DNA of 60,081 nt from Hyphomicrobiales bacterium (GTDB lineage Bacteria > Pseudomonadota > Alphaproteobacteria > Rhizobiales > Xanthobacteraceae). The notes beneath the pieces were generated by a model. That model worked only from the letters and a program-made list of their open reading frames with translations. It searched no databases and was not told the DNA's origin. The stretch lies in assembly GCA_003169835.1 (NCBI GenBank), contig PNAI01000017.1:6166-66246 (forward strand), written 5' to 3'. Within the stretch, counting starts at the first letter, position 1; the number at the start of each line of letters is the position of its first letter. This document shows positions 38,078 to 47,543 of this stretch, one piece after another. The position numbers and the translations under genes were made by a program.

Positions 38078-38851
38078 ATGTCCTACGAAAACATTCTCGT
38101 CGAAACGCGCGGCAAGGTCGGCGTTATCCAGCTCAACCGTCCGGCAGCGCTCAACGCGCTCAACGCCAAGCTCAAGTCCGAGCTCGCTTCGGCGATCGAC
38201 GCCTTTGAGGCCGACGCCGGCATCGGCTGCATGGTCATTACCGGCTCCGAAAAAGCCTTCGCCGCCGGCGCCGACATCAAGGAGATGGCGGATAAATCCT
38301 TCATCGACGTCTATATGGGAAATTTCACCGGCAACTGGGATCGTGCCGCTCAAGCGCGCAAGCCCATCGTTGCGGCGGTCGCGGGCTTCGCGCTGGGCGG
38401 CGGCTGCGAACTTGCCATGCAATGCGATCTCATCATCGCCGCCGACAACGCCAAATTCGGCCAGCCCGAGATTAAGCTTGGCGTCATTCCCGGCATCGGC
38501 GGCACTCAGCGCCTCACCCGCGCCGTCGGTAAAGCCAAAGCCATGGACCTCATCCTCACCGGCCGCATGATGGACGCAGTCGAAGCCGAGCGCGCAGGCC
38601 TCGTCGCGCGAATCGTGCCGCTGGCGCAGCTCATGGACGAAGCGATGAAAGTCGCGGAAACAATTGTGGCCATGTCGCTGCCCTCGGTGCTCGCCGCCAA
38701 GGAAGCGATCAACCGCGCATTTGAGACCTCGCTTGCCGAAGGCGTGCGCTTCGAGCGGCGCATATTTCATTCGTTGTTTGCGACGGAAGATCAGAAGGAA
38801 GGCATGGCTGCTTTCGTCGAAAAGCGCCCGCCGAAATTTAAAAACAAGTAA
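38078..38851 (+). CDS. Enoyl-CoA hydratase/isomerase family protein
   Basis: Hydrates trans-2-enoyl-CoA to 3-hydroxyacyl-CoA in beta-oxidation or related catabolism. The 257-residue crotonase-fold protein matches the short-chain EchA8/FadB1 class. Oxyanion-hole and catalytic residues are conserved: [25 protein letters not shown] with Glu111 and [17 protein letters not shown] with Glu131, the two catalytic glutamates. ATG 38078 is used; upstream in-frame sequence enters the palindromic repeat. No other beta-oxidation gene lies beside it, so the substrate chain length is unknown. Confidence 0.93.
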   Translation: MSYENILVETRGKVGVIQLNRPAALNALNAKLKSELASAIDAFEADAGIGCMVITGSEKAFAAGADIKEMADKSFIDVYMGNFTGNWDRAAQARKPIVAAVAGFALGGGCELAMQCDLIIAADNAKFGQPEIKLGVIPGIGGTQRLTRAVGKAKAMDLILTGRMMDAVEAERAGLVARIVPLAQLMDEAMKVAETIVAMSLPSVLAAKEAINRAFETSLAEGVRFERRIFHSLFATEDQKEGMAAFVEKRPPKFKNK

Positions 38852-38854
38852 AAA

Positions 38855-40282
38855 TTATTTTCGCACGCAAATGACCCGCACCACCGAGGCCTTGGCGTTT
38901 TCAACCCCGCCCTGTCCCGACGTGGGTGCGACATAATTCGCTTCGATGAATGTTCGGATCGTTTCGACCGGCACCACGGTCGCTTTCGGCGCTGCCGCCG
39001 TGCCAGCCCCTGCGACGACCGGCACCTTCAACGCCACCATGCCGAACACCCGCCCGTTCTTATCGAGCGCGGCCGCGCCCGAGAAGCCGATCGCGGGCGT
39101 CTGATTGAGCGTGTTCATCGTTCCGCTGGTCGAGGCCGTGCTGACCAGCTTCATATTCGCGATCGAGATCGCGGCGTAACCGGCTTGCGATTGCGGATCG
39201 GCGATGCCTATGACGATAAGGTCAGGACCCTTCGGTGCATCGCCGAGCAGCGCGAGCGGAACGAGATCCTCCGCGCCATAGACGCGCAACAGCGCAAGAT
39301 TGTTATCGCTATCCGCGGCCAGCAGTTCGGCATGACCAAGTCCGGGAATGGTCACGACCTGGCAAGCTTCGACGATCTGCAGATCGGTAACAATATGCCC
39401 CGCGCTGCTCACCACCAATCCGGTGCCGTATTCGATTCTGCGCTTGAGCGCCGTGGTGTCCTGAGCGGCATCCGCCATGTTCACGAACGGCTGGTACGAA
39501 TGCGCCAGCGGCCCGACCAGCGGATCCATGGTGCCGTCCACCGCCTGGTCATAAAGAATGGTGATGCCGCGCACTTCGCCGTTGCGTGCATACGCGCGTA
39601 CATGGAATTTCTTCAGGCCCTGCATTCCGATGAGCGCGAACGAGTCCGGCCGCAGCGCATGTTGCTCGACCTTGCGTTCCGACGGTTCGTGTTTCATCCG
39701 TTCGAAAATGTCCGCGAGCGGCGTATCGGGCGCGATGATCCGAAACGTTTCGATCCGCACTTGCCCTTGCTGCGAGCTCCACATGCCGCCGGTCTTGCTG
39801 ACGCTGGCGATCGGCGCGAGCTTGCTCGGCACGCCAAGCCGCGCGCCGGTGACTGAATCTTGCACCATGCGCCAGCCCACCTGCTCCTGCAGCGGACGCA
39901 CGAGTTCGATCAACGCCTGCCGCTCCGCCGGGTTGAGCACGCCGGTTTGCTTGCTCTTGTTCTGCCTCTGGAAGGCTTTGACGGCGGTGACGAACGCGTC
40001 GCTGAACTCGCCATTGATCGGTCCGGTGTAATGGCCCGACCAGATTAGGTCGGCTTGCGCCGCCATGCGCTCGGCAAGCGGAATGACGGCGTAGGATTCC
40101 TTTAGGCCCGGCTTCGCGGCCGCCGATGGCGGAACAGCCGAGGTACGAGGCGCCGCGCTCGCCGGCGGCAGCGAGCCGGTTGTATCGGCCGCACCCTGAG
40201 CGTTTGCCGGGGCGGCGTCGAACCAAAGCCCCAACAGCCCCACAAGCACGACGATGATCGCGCCGAGTAATCGCATCCCCAA
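38855..40282 (-). CDS. Secreted trypsin-like protein with a peptidoglycan-binding-like domain and no catalytic His
   Basis: A 475-residue exported protein. Residues 1-28 form a signal peptide ending ANAQG, followed by a Pro/Ser/Ala-rich linker. Residues about 64-130 resemble a peptidoglycan-binding helical domain (GHYTGPINGEFSDAFVTAVK). Residues about 280-450 resemble a trypsin-like fold of the DegP/HtrA group. Where the family has T-N-A-H-V-V, this protein has TDLQIV: the catalytic His position is Gln302. Asp326 (DSDNNLALLRV) and Ser401 (GFSGAAAL) remain. It is therefore probably not a classical serine protease; it may be a binding protein. Transcribed divergently from the MoeB-like gene. 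No PDZ domain is visible. Confidence 0.82.
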   Translation of the reverse strand: MGMRLLGAIIVVLVGLLGLWFDAAPANAQGAADTTGSLPPASAAPRTSAVPPSAAAKPGLKESYAVIPLAERMAAQADLIWSGHYTGPINGEFSDAFVTAVKAFQRQNKSKQTGVLNPAERQALIELVRPLQEQVGWRMVQDSVTGARLGVPSKLAPIASVSKTGGMWSSQQGQVRIETFRIIAPDTPLADIFERMKHEPSERKVEQHALRPDSFALIGMQGLKKFHVRAYARNGEVRGITILYDQAVDGTMDPLVGPLAHSYQPFVNMADAAQDTTALKRRIEYGTGLVVSSAGHIVTDLQIVEACQVVTIPGLGHAELLAADSDNNLALLRVYGAEDLVPLALLGDAPKGPDLIVIGIADPQSQAGYAAISIANMKLVSTASTSGTMNTLNQTPAIGFSGAAALDKNGRVFGMVALKVPVVAGAGTAAAPKATVVPVETIRTFIEANYVAPTSGQGGVENAKASVVRVICVRK

Positions 40283-40422
40283 CCCCTGGAAATCACAGAA
40301 CCCTGCCCCAACCTACCCGAACCGGACGGAGGAGGAAATGCGATAGATATGCCCGTACCGGCGGTTCCCATGCGGAAATTTGTTGCTGTGATGGGCTAAG
40401 ATCGCGCAGAAGGCGAAACAAT

Positions 40423-41238
40423 ATGTTCTCAGCCGACGAAATCGAGCGTTATGCCCGCCACATCGTGCTGCGTGAGGTCGGCGGTCCCGGCCAGGCGCGG
40501 TTAAAAAGCGCTCGCGTGCTTGTCATCGGTGCGGGCGGGCTCGGCGCGCCGGTTTTGCTTTATCTCGCGGCCGCAGGCCTAGGCACACTCGGCGTCGTGG
40601 ACGACGACAAGGTGACACTGTCCAACCTGCAGCGCCAAGTGATCCACGGCACGCCCGATCTCGGCCATCCGAAAGTCGAAAGTGCCGCGAGCGCGATCCA
40701 AAAACTCAATCCGCATGTCGCAGTGAAGACCCATGCCGAGCGATTGACCGCGGCCAATGCGCTCGCGCTGATCGGGGCCTATGACATCGTTGCCGACGGC
40801 TCGGACAATTTCGCCACACGCTATCTCGTCGCCGATGCTTGCTATCTCGCGGGCAAACCGCTGGTCACGGCGGCGGTCGGAACCTTCGACGGCACGCTGA
40901 CCACGATCCGCGCGCATGAGCTTAGCCCCGGCGGCAAGCCGAATCCGACCTACCGCTGCCTTTTTCCCGAGCCGCCGCCCCCTGGCACCGTGCCGGCCTG
41001 CTCGGAAGCCGGTATTTTGGGCGCGCTCACTGGCGTGCTTGGCTCGATGATGGCGCTCGAAGTCATCCGTGAGATCGTGGGCTTTGGCGAAGGCCTGGTC
41101 GGGCGGCTTTTGATGGTCGATGCGCGCGCCATGCGCTTTGAGACCGTCAGCTACGGCTGGGATCCGGCAAATCCGCTCAACGGCGAGCATCCGACGATCC
41201 GCGATCTTTCGCTGCATCGCGCTTCGGCCGGCGCGTGA
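40423..41238 (+). CDS. MoeB/ThiF-type adenylyltransferase
   Basis: E1-like enzyme that adenylates the C-terminal glycine of a small sulfur carrier (MoaD or ThiS type). The 271-residue protein has VLVIGAGGLGAPVLLYLAAA as nucleotide-binding glycine motif, the DxDxVxxSNLQRQ block VDDDKVTLSNLQRQVIHG, and DGSDNFATRYLVADAC. The C-terminal zinc cysteine pairs usual for E. coli MoeB are absent (the end reads YGWDPANPLNGEHPTIRDLS), as in relatives from this group. CLFPEPPPPGTVPACSEAG supplies possible catalytic cysteines. MoeB is the more likely assignment, but no moa or thi gene is nearby to decide. Confidence 0.88.
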   Translation: MFSADEIERYARHIVLREVGGPGQARLKSARVLVIGAGGLGAPVLLYLAAAGLGTLGVVDDDKVTLSNLQRQVIHGTPDLGHPKVESAASAIQKLNPHVAVKTHAERLTAANALALIGAYDIVADGSDNFATRYLVADACYLAGKPLVTAAVGTFDGTLTTIRAHELSPGGKPNPTYRCLFPEPPPPGTVPACSEAGILGALTGVLGSMMALEVIREIVGFGEGLVGRLLMVDARAMRFETVSYGWDPANPLNGEHPTIRDLSLHRASAGA

Positions 41239-41432
41239 CAAATCAGCGCCACCTTGGGTTTTTGCAGCCCTCGTTTAGCGCTCATTAACCCGAACGGGCC
41301 GACACTGGAACATCGATTTGGGTACCGGCGCATTGCGCCGGATCTGCGATACCGGTGGGCGACTCTTAAAGACAAATCACTCGAACGGATCGCGGTGCTT
41401 GCCGCCGCATTTTGTTGGTCACGAATACCCGC

Positions 41433-41969
41433 ATGAAAACTATCCGCAACGTTTTGTCTTTGGTGGTTTTGGCGGCCGTGGCCCACATGGTCGTGGCTCA
41501 CAAGGTCGTGGCGCAGCCTGCGAGCGAAGCGCTGGGTCCTGCGAGCGGGCTGCCGATCCCGCGCTTCGTCAGCCTCAAGGCCGACAAGGTCAACATGCAT
41601 GTCGGGCCGGCCAAGACCTACGAGGTCAAGTGGCGCTATCAGCGCGCAGGCCTCCCCGTCGAGATCACCGGCGAATATGAAAACTGGCGCCGCATTCGCG
41701 ACTCCGACGGCACCGAAGGCTGGGTCTATCATTCGCTGTTGTCCGGCCGGCGCACCGGCGTCGTGACGCTGCGCGCCAAGGACGAACTGTTGCCGCTGCG
41801 CGGCAAGCCCAATCCGGAGAGCACCGTCACCGCGCAGCTGCAATCCGGCGTGCTTGGCAACGTCAAGCGCTGCACTTCCGGCTGGTGCCGCCTCGTCGGC
41901 GAGGGCTTCGACGGCTGGCTCCCGCAGGAAAAGCTGTGGGGCGTCTACCCGAACGAACCGGTGGATTAA
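41433..41969 (+). CDS. Secreted protein with two SH3-like (SH3b) domains
   Basis: A 178-residue exported protein of the COG3807 type. The N-terminus (MKTIRNVLSLVVLAAVAHMV and on) is a signal peptide. Two SH3b-like repeats follow: about residues 50-110 (LKADKVNMHVGPAKTYEVKW, RRIRDSDGTEGWVYHSLLSG) and about 115-175 (LLPLRGKPNPESTVTAQLQS, GWCRLVGEGFDGWLPQEKLW). Such domains commonly bind cell-wall peptides. ATG 41433 is preferred to an upstream TTG at 41412 because it starts the signal peptide. It follows the MoeB-like gene after about 190 bp; no functional link is evident. Confidence 0.85.
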   Translation: MKTIRNVLSLVVLAAVAHMVVAHKVVAQPASEALGPASGLPIPRFVSLKADKVNMHVGPAKTYEVKWRYQRAGLPVEITGEYENWRRIRDSDGTEGWVYHSLLSGRRTGVVTLRAKDELLPLRGKPNPESTVTAQLQSGVLGNVKRCTSGWCRLVGEGFDGWLPQEKLWGVYPNEPVD

Positions 41970-42068
41970 ATTGCACGCCTTCGATCAAATGCTCCACGTC
42001 CTTCGCGCGACCCTTGACCACGCCGTCACGGCTCCCATTTTTATGTGATGAGCTTTCTTAAATTCAAC

Positions 42069-42293
42069 ATGAGCGCGAACGACGATCGATCGCAGAAAGC
42101 TTCGGCCGCTGCAGACGCGCCGCAAAAAGTGCTCACGCCAGCAGCGCAACGCGCGCTCGCGGAAGCGGCGGCACGGCGCACGGAGATCGATCGCAAGACG
42201 GCCGAGCGCGCAAAGGAATCCGGCGGGCCCAAAGGGCTTGAGCCGACGCGCTATGGCGACTGGGAACAGAAGGGTTTGGCGTCGGATTTTTGA
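42069..42293 (+). CDS. DUF1674 protein, SDHAF4-like succinate dehydrogenase assembly factor
   Basis: Small protein whose mitochondrial relatives (Sdh8/SDHAF4) bind the flavinylated succinate dehydrogenase subunit during assembly. About 74 residues; the diagnostic C-terminus GPKGLEPTRYGDWEQKGLAS is intact, and the N-terminal part is charged and probably disordered. In-frame starts exist at GTG 42045 and ATG 42048; ATG 42069 (MSANDDRSQ) is chosen for length, with moderate certainty. No sdh genes are nearby, so the role rests on the domain alone. Confidence 0.8.
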   Translation: MSANDDRSQKASAAADAPQKVLTPAAQRALAEAAARRTEIDRKTAERAKESGGPKGLEPTRYGDWEQKGLASDF

Positions 42294-42417
42294 TCCGCAG
42301 GCGGCCTTTCGCGAATACAACTTGAAGTAATATATATTTTTATACACATCCCAAAATTGAGATTGTTTGTCATGCGACTCGGCCTAATATAGGATTATTT
42401 TCACAGTAAAAAGATTA

Positions 42418-42948
42418 TTGTCCGCGCCTCCTCGCTTTCGTAGCAGGCCCGATTTCCGCAGCGGGATCGTCCTGGCCGCGATCTTCGCGCTCGGCCTCGC
42501 CGCCGGCGCTTCACTCGATCTCGTGACGGCAAGCCGCGGACAAGTCGCCGAAGCGCCGCGCGTCGAAGCTCCGCCCGCGGCCTCCGTGCTTCGCGCGGTC
42601 TATCCCGCGGAAGTGCTGCGCGTGATTGACGGCGACACATTCGAGGCGCGCGTGCGGCTGTGGCCGGGTCTCGAGACCGTCACGAAAATCCGCCTGCGCG
42701 GCATCGATGCGCCGGAGATGAAGGCGCGCTGCGACGAGGAGCGATCGAAAGCGCTCGCGGCCCGCGATGCGCTGCAGGCGATCCTCGATCAAGGCGATGT
42801 CGGCGTCAGCGCCGTGACGCTCGACAAATACGGCGGGCGTGTCGTGGCCGCTGCCTCCACCCGCGCGACGCCCGATGTGTCGGCGGCACTCCTCGCAGCG
42901 GACCTCGCGCGCAGCTATGGAGGCGGGCGGCGAGACACGTGGTGCTAG
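42418..42948 (+). CDS. Membrane-anchored or secreted thermonuclease (SNase-like) family protein
   Basis: A 176-residue protein of the staphylococcal nuclease family. Residues about 16-36 are a hydrophobic anchor or signal segment, followed by a short linker. The nuclease domain (about 62-165) has the metal-binding VIDGDTFEARV, KIRLRGIDAPEMKARCDEER with catalytic Arg and Glu, and LDKYGGRVVAA with the second Arg. The domain is shorter than in Staphylococcus. The only plausible start is TTG 42418, with an AT-rich leader in front. It probably degrades extracytoplasmic nucleic acid. Confidence 0.82.
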   Translation: MSAPPRFRSRPDFRSGIVLAAIFALGLAAGASLDLVTASRGQVAEAPRVEAPPAASVLRAVYPAEVLRVIDGDTFEARVRLWPGLETVTKIRLRGIDAPEMKARCDEERSKALAARDALQAILDQGDVGVSAVTLDKYGGRVVAAASTRATPDVSAALLAADLARSYGGGRRDTWC

Positions 42949-42992
42949 AGCAAGATCGATTTGGATTGAAACGCTATTGCGGCAAACTCTCT

Positions 42993-43104
42993 TCACCTCT
43001 CCCATAGGGAGAGGTCGCCGAGCGAAGCGAGGCGGGTGAGGGGATATGGTCTATCAAGAATCCCAGTCCCCCTCACCCCAACCCTCTCCCCAACGGGGAG
43101 AGGG
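42993..43104. repeat. Inverted repeat (family E, second copy) in a 313-bp gene-free stretch
   Basis: tcacctctcccatagggaga at the left and ctctccccaacggggagagg at the right are hairpins and cross-complement, with inner ggcgggtgagggga against tccccctcacccc. It occupies about a third of the gap between the nuclease gene and the next small gene. The rest of that gap (to 43261) shows only weakly A/T-rich sequence and no other feature. Confidence 0.8.
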
Positions 43105-43261
43105 AGCCCGCAGTCGCTGCGGTAACCGCTTCAATTCAAAGCAACTTCGCTCTAGCAATCGCTTCTTAACGTTTCGCCGAATTTTTGACGCAAAAGCGGC
43201 GCTACGATCCGCAATTAAGCTTTCGCAATTTGATGTGGGACAAGTAATTCGGTCGCGTCAC

Positions 43262-43576
43262 ATGAGCGACAACAGCCCCGCCGCGCAACGCCAGCATCGT
43301 ATTTTTCTTCGGGTGGTGATCGGTATGAGCGTCGCCTTCATCATTTTCGTGCTGGCAACGATCATCTATGTGCATCATCTGATGGACTCTCTGACCAGAA
43401 AGGCCATCGCCGCCAGCGATCAAGGGCTGCTCGAAGAAATAGCCTTTGAACGCAACGTCTCGTATCTGGTTTTTGCTGCGTTCTTCGTGGCAGCAGCGTG
43501 CATCCCGTTTGTGGCCCTCTTCATACAGAAGAAGGTGCAGGCAGCCATTGATAAACGAAAGCCTAGACGGTCTTAG
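43262..43576 (+). CDS. Small membrane protein of unknown function
   Basis: I do not recognise the family. The 104-residue protein has two hydrophobic helices (about residues 17-38 and 66-87), joined by a charged 27-residue loop ([20 protein letters not shown]), and a basic tail ending [12 protein letters not shown] 43262 is the first after the repeat; longer in-frame readings run into the palindrome. Its end overlaps the convergent acs by 14 bp. Confidence is moderate since no homologue was checked. Confidence 0.6.
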   Translation: MSDNSPAAQRQHRIFLRVVIGMSVAFIIFVLATIIYVHHLMDSLTRKAIAASDQGLLEEIAFERNVSYLVFAAFFVAAACIPFVALFIQKKVQAAIDKRKPRRS

Positions 43577-45518
43577 CGCCCTTTTTGTTCTGCCGATTGT
43601 CCACCAGATCATCCACGACCATCGGATCGGCAAGTGTCGATGTGTCGCCGAGGTTTGTGTACTCGTCCTCGGCGATCTTGCGGAGAATTCTCCGCATGAT
43701 CTTTCCCGAACGCGTCTTCGGCAGGCCCGGCGCGAACTGAATGAGATCGGGCGACGCAATCGGGCCGATTTCCTTGCGCACCCATCCGACCAATTCCTTG
43801 CGCAATTCCTCGCTCGGCTGCTGCCCCGCCATCAGCGTCACGTACGCATAGATACCCTGGCCCTTGATGTCGTGCGGATAGCCGACAACCGCGGCCTCGG
43901 ACACCGACGTATGCGCCACCAGCGCGCTCTCGACTTCAGCCGTTCCCAGCCGGTGGCCGGCGACGTTGATCACGTCGTCGACGCGGCCGGTGATCCAGTA
44001 ATAGCCGTCCTCGTCGCGCCGGCAGCCGTCGCCGGTGAAGTATTTGCCTGGATAGGTCTTGAAATAGGTATCGATGAAACGCTGATGATCGCCATACACG
44101 GTGCGCATCTGGCCCGGCCATGACTCGGCAATGCAGAGATTTCCGCTGGTCGCGCCCGTTTGTACCTTGCCCTCGGCATCGACGATTTCCGGCACGACAC
44201 CGAAAAACGGCCGCGTGGCGGAGCCAGGCTTGAGCCTGGTCGCGCCCGGCAGCGGCGTGATCAGAATTCCGCCGGTCTCCGTCTGCCACCAGGTATCGAC
44301 AATCGGGCAGCGGCCGTCGCCGACCACGCGGTGATACCACTCCCACGCTTCCGGATTGATTGGTTCGCCCACCGAGCCGAGCAATCGCAAACTACTGCGC
44401 GAGGTTTTTTTCACCGGCTCGTCGCCCGCCTGCATCAGTGCGCGGATCGCGGTTGGCGCGGTGTAGAAGGTGTTGACCTTGTGCTTGTCGCACACCTCCC
44501 AGAACCGCGACATGGTCGGATAATTCGGCACGCCCTCGAACATCAGCGTGGTGGCCCCGTTCGAAAGCGGGCCATAGACGATGTAGCTGTGCCCGGTCAC
44601 CCAGCCGACGTCCGCCGTGCACCAGAAGATGTCGCCGTCGTGATAGTCGAACACGTATTGGTGCGTGATCGACGTGTAAACCAGATAGCCACCCGAGGTG
44701 TGCAGCACGCCCTTGGGCTTTCCGGTCGAGCCCGAGGTGTAGAGGATGAACAGCGGATCCTCCGCGCTCATCTCTTCGCAGGGACATTCCGCCGGCACGA
44801 TTTTCGCGATGTCGTCGTAGTAGAGATCGCGTCCGCTTTTCATGTTCACCGTAGCGCCGGTGCGCCGCACCACCAGGATGGTGGTGACGCCGCCGGCCTT
44901 GTCGGCCGCGACATCGGAATTCGCCTTGAGCGGAATTTTCTTACCCCCGCGCAAACCCTCATCGGCGGTGATGATGATGGTGGATTTGCAGTCCTCGATG
45001 CGTCCCGCGAGTGAATCCGGCGAGAATCCGCCGAACACCACCGAGTGCACGGCGCCGATGCGTGCACAGGCGAGCATGGCAAACGTCGCCTCCGGGATCA
45101 TCGGCAGATAGATAGTGACGCGGTTGCCCTTCTTGACGCCCCGCGCTTTCAGGACGTTGGCGAATTTCTGCACCTCGGCGTGCAATTGCCGGTAGGTGAT
45201 GTTCTTGTCGTCCTTCGGGTCGTCGCCTTCCCAGATGATGGCGACCTGATCGCCGCGCTTGGCCAGGTGCCGGTCGACGCAATTGTGCGCGACGTTGAGC
45301 GTCCCATCCTCGAACCATTTGATCGACACGTTGCCGGGGCCGAAGCTCGCGTTCTTGCCCTTGGAAAACGGCTTGATCCAGTCGATGCGCTTGGCCTGCT
45401 CGGACCAGAACGCGCTCGGGTCCTTGATCGAGCGCGCGTACATGTCTTTGTATTTCGCGTCGTTTACAAACGCGCGTTGTCCCCATTCGGCCGGAATTTC
45501 GTAGATTTTGTCCGCCAT
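43563..45518 (-). CDS. acs: Acetyl-coenzyme A synthetase
   Basis: Activates acetate to acetyl-CoA through an acetyl-AMP intermediate. The 651-residue protein is full length, with the ATP-binding signature [20 protein letters not shown], the WWQTETGGI motif at the acyl site, and [20 protein letters not shown] at the hinge. The lysine that is reversibly acetylated to switch the enzyme off lies in [15 protein letters not shown] near the C-terminus. The gene is monocistronic and converges with the small membrane protein. Its upstream region (45519-45664) contains no other gene. Confidence 0.98.
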   Translation of the reverse strand: MADKIYEIPAEWGQRAFVNDAKYKDMYARSIKDPSAFWSEQAKRIDWIKPFSKGKNASFGPGNVSIKWFEDGTLNVAHNCVDRHLAKRGDQVAIIWEGDDPKDDKNITYRQLHAEVQKFANVLKARGVKKGNRVTIYLPMIPEATFAMLACARIGAVHSVVFGGFSPDSLAGRIEDCKSTIIITADEGLRGGKKIPLKANSDVAADKAGGVTTILVVRRTGATVNMKSGRDLYYDDIAKIVPAECPCEEMSAEDPLFILYTSGSTGKPKGVLHTSGGYLVYTSITHQYVFDYHDGDIFWCTADVGWVTGHSYIVYGPLSNGATTLMFEGVPNYPTMSRFWEVCDKHKVNTFYTAPTAIRALMQAGDEPVKKTSRSSLRLLGSVGEPINPEAWEWYHRVVGDGRCPIVDTWWQTETGGILITPLPGATRLKPGSATRPFFGVVPEIVDAEGKVQTGATSGNLCIAESWPGQMRTVYGDHQRFIDTYFKTYPGKYFTGDGCRRDEDGYYWITGRVDDVINVAGHRLGTAEVESALVAHTSVSEAAVVGYPHDIKGQGIYAYVTLMAGQQPSEELRKELVGWVRKEIGPIASPDLIQFAPGLPKTRSGKIMRRILRKIAEDEYTNLGDTSTLADPMVVDDLVDNRQNKKGAKTV

Positions 45519-45664
45519 CGTTCACGTCCTCCACGCCGAGCGCGATTCCCGCGCTACCAAAGCGCGTGATCGCCGCTTTCTGATCTCACATTATGCGACA
45601 GCGTCCGCACGAGCGACAAGGCGGCAGACGCCCCACTTTGGTCGGAGCGATCGCGCCGGTGGGC

Positions 45665-46096
45665 CTAGTACGGCCCGATCCATCCCAGCATCACGCCCAT
45701 GATCACGAGCACGCCGAGCCAGTGCCCGCTGTCGATCACGGTCAGCGCGACCTTGCGCCCGGGATAAGCGTTGTTGACCGCGATCGTCGTTACGACGAAC
45801 CCGCACCAGCAGAGTACACCCGAGATCATCCCCGATTGCGCGCTGAAACGGCCGATATGGGTCATCAGCCCGTAGAGCACATAGGCCATGACCAATTCGG
45901 CGACGAACGACAGCACGAACGGCATGATCATCGCGACCTTGCCCTTGCCGGCGTTCTTGACCTTGAGCGATTCCGTGGTCTCGCCAAGCGCCGCGATCCA
46001 GGCCTTGCCGCACACGCCGTAATAGATTGCGCCGAAGGTCCAAGCCACCACGGCGGCAGCGGCGATCGCAGGCAAATTCACGTCCGCGAAGTGCAT
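45665..46096 (-). CDS. DUF1761 family membrane protein
   Basis: Membrane protein of unknown function. The 143 residues contain four hydrophobic helices (about 7-32, 54-78, 86-108 and 120-141). The N-terminal VVAWTFGAIYYGVCGKAWIA with a Y-Y-G motif and the SGHWLGVLVIMGVMLGW end are typical of DUF1761. It is encoded just after the EVE-domain gene on the same strand, with 10 bp between, so they may be co-transcribed. Confidence 0.85.
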   Translation of the reverse strand: MHFADVNLPAIAAAAVVAWTFGAIYYGVCGKAWIAALGETTESLKVKNAGKGKVAMIMPFVLSFVAELVMAYVLYGLMTHIGRFSAQSGMISGVLCWCGFVVTTIAVNNAYPGRKVALTVIDSGHWLGVLVIMGVMLGWIGPY

Positions 46097-46106
46097 GTCG
46101 TTCCCC

Positions 46107-46526
46107 TCAAGTCATCCCGCCCATCTTGCATACGATCTTCCATTCCTCAGGCTTCACCGGCTGCACCGACAGACGTGAATTGTTGACCAGCACCATATCT
46201 TTCAGCCGCGGCTCCGCACGGCACGCCACGAGCGTCACCGGCTTTTGCATTGGCGCAATCGCTTTGACATCGACCACCACCCAGGGCTCGTCGGGCTCGG
46301 CGGTGGGATCGGGATAATGCTCACGGATTACCTCGACAATGCCAACGGCTTCCTTACCCACATTGGAATGAAAGAAGAAGGCACGGTCGCCCTTTTTCAT
46401 CTTCATTAAGTTGAGCTTGGCCTGATGATTGCGCACGCCGCTCCACGGCTCGCCCTTGGCGCCCTTCTTCATCTGCATGTCCCACGAGAATGCGTCAGGC
46501 TCGCTTTTCATCAGCCAATACGCCAT
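46107..46526 (-). CDS. EVE domain (PUA-like) protein
   Basis: Small protein of the EVE family, a PUA-like fold thought to bind modified bases in DNA or RNA. The 139 residues begin AYWLMKSEPDAFSWDMQMK, the family hallmark; GVRNHQAKLNLMKMKKGDRA lines the putative nucleobase pocket, and YPDPTAEPDEPWVVVDVKAI follows. It lies 5 bp downstream of gpsA and in this order commonly stands near gpsA and tsaD. Role in modification or defence is not established here. Confidence 0.92.
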   Translation of the reverse strand: MAYWLMKSEPDAFSWDMQMKKGAKGEPWSGVRNHQAKLNLMKMKKGDRAFFFHSNVGKEAVGIVEVIREHYPDPTAEPDEPWVVVDVKAIAPMQKPVTLVACRAEPRLKDMVLVNNSRLSVQPVKPEEWKIVCKMGGMT

Positions 46527-46531
46527 CGGAC

Positions 46532-47518
46532 TTAACCCTCCGCCTTGAATGGCCGCGTCAGCAGCGATCCGATCGCGTCATCGATGCTCATCTGGCCGTC
46601 GAGCACACCCGCGACTGCGCTCGCGATCGGCATGTCGATGTTCTTTGCCTTCGCAAGCTCGAGAAGCACCGGTGCGGTGTCGATGCCTTCCGCAAGTTTG
46701 TTTTTTCGCACCTCGTTGTGCGCTTGTCCCTGGCCGAGCGCAATGCCGGCCGAGAAATTACGCGACTGCGGCGTCGAACAGGTGAGAATGAGGTCGCCCA
46801 GGCCCGAAAGACCCGTGAGCGTTTCCGGGCGCGCGCCATAGGCTTTGCCGAAGCGAAACAGCTCGGCGAAGCCGCGCGTGATCAGCGCCGCCGCTGCACT
46901 CGCGCCGAGCTTACGGCCGGTCACGATGCCTGCCGCGATCGCCAGCACATTTTTGGCCGCGCCCCCGATCTCGACGCCGCGCACGTCGGTCGAATGATAG
47001 GGCCGGAACGTGGCCGAGCCCAGCGCGCGTGCAAGCTCCGCCGCACGCGCATTGTCGCGCAGCGCAAGCGTCACCGCGGTGGGAAGCCCCTTCGCAACAT
47101 CGCTCGCGAAGCTCGGACCGGAAAGGATCGCGGGCTCAGCGCGCGGCGTGCTTTCGGCGACCACTTCGGTCATGAACTTGCGGCTGCCGCGTTCGATGCC
47201 CTTGGCACAGGCGACAACGGGCGTGCCGGGACGCAACACCGGGTTGATCGCGCGCGCGACCGTGCGCAGGATCTGCGCCGGAACGGCGATCAGCACCGCA
47301 TCGCCGCGCGCCACGCTCGCGATGTCGTCGGTGACTTGCACGCTTTGATCGAGCGCCACGCCCGGCAGCCGCGCGCTCGTGCGTTGCCTGGCGAGTGTGG
47401 CGGCGGTCTGCTCATCGCGTGCCCACAACGTCACGCCGCGGCCGGCGCGCGCCACGACGTTGGCCAGGGCGGTTCCCCAGGCGCCCGCTCCGAGCACGAC
47501 GATGTGGTCAAATGCCAT
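46532..47518 (-). CDS. gpsA: Glycerol-3-phosphate dehydrogenase [NAD(P)+]
   Basis: Reduces dihydroxyacetone phosphate to sn-glycerol-3-phosphate for phospholipid synthesis. The 328-residue protein starts with the dinucleotide-binding [20 protein letters not shown]. It has [36 protein letters not shown] and the catalytic Lys in [17 protein letters not shown], followed by [22 protein letters not shown] 47518 begins at the fold; a longer in-frame reading overlaps tsaD. It is 25 bp downstream of tsaD. Confidence 0.97.
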   Translation of the reverse strand: MAFDHIVVLGAGAWGTALANVVARAGRGVTLWARDEQTAATLARQRTSARLPGVALDQSVQVTDDIASVARGDAVLIAVPAQILRTVARAINPVLRPGTPVVACAKGIERGSRKFMTEVVAESTPRAEPAILSGPSFASDVAKGLPTAVTLALRDNARAAELARALGSATFRPYHSTDVRGVEIGGAAKNVLAIAAGIVTGRKLGASAAAALITRGFAELFRFGKAYGARPETLTGLSGLGDLILTCSTPQSRNFSAGIALGQGQAHNEVRKNKLAEGIDTAPVLLELAKAKNIDMPIASAVAGVLDGQMSIDDAIGSLLTRPFKAEG

Positions 47519-47543
47519 CAGCTGCGCTTTCGTATCTTCAGTA

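Noticed and set aside
37851..43104. Repeated cccctctcccc blocks as a CRISPR array
   Set aside because: Copies are few, are inverted rather than direct, and have no regular spacers or cas genes. They are dispersed palindromic elements.
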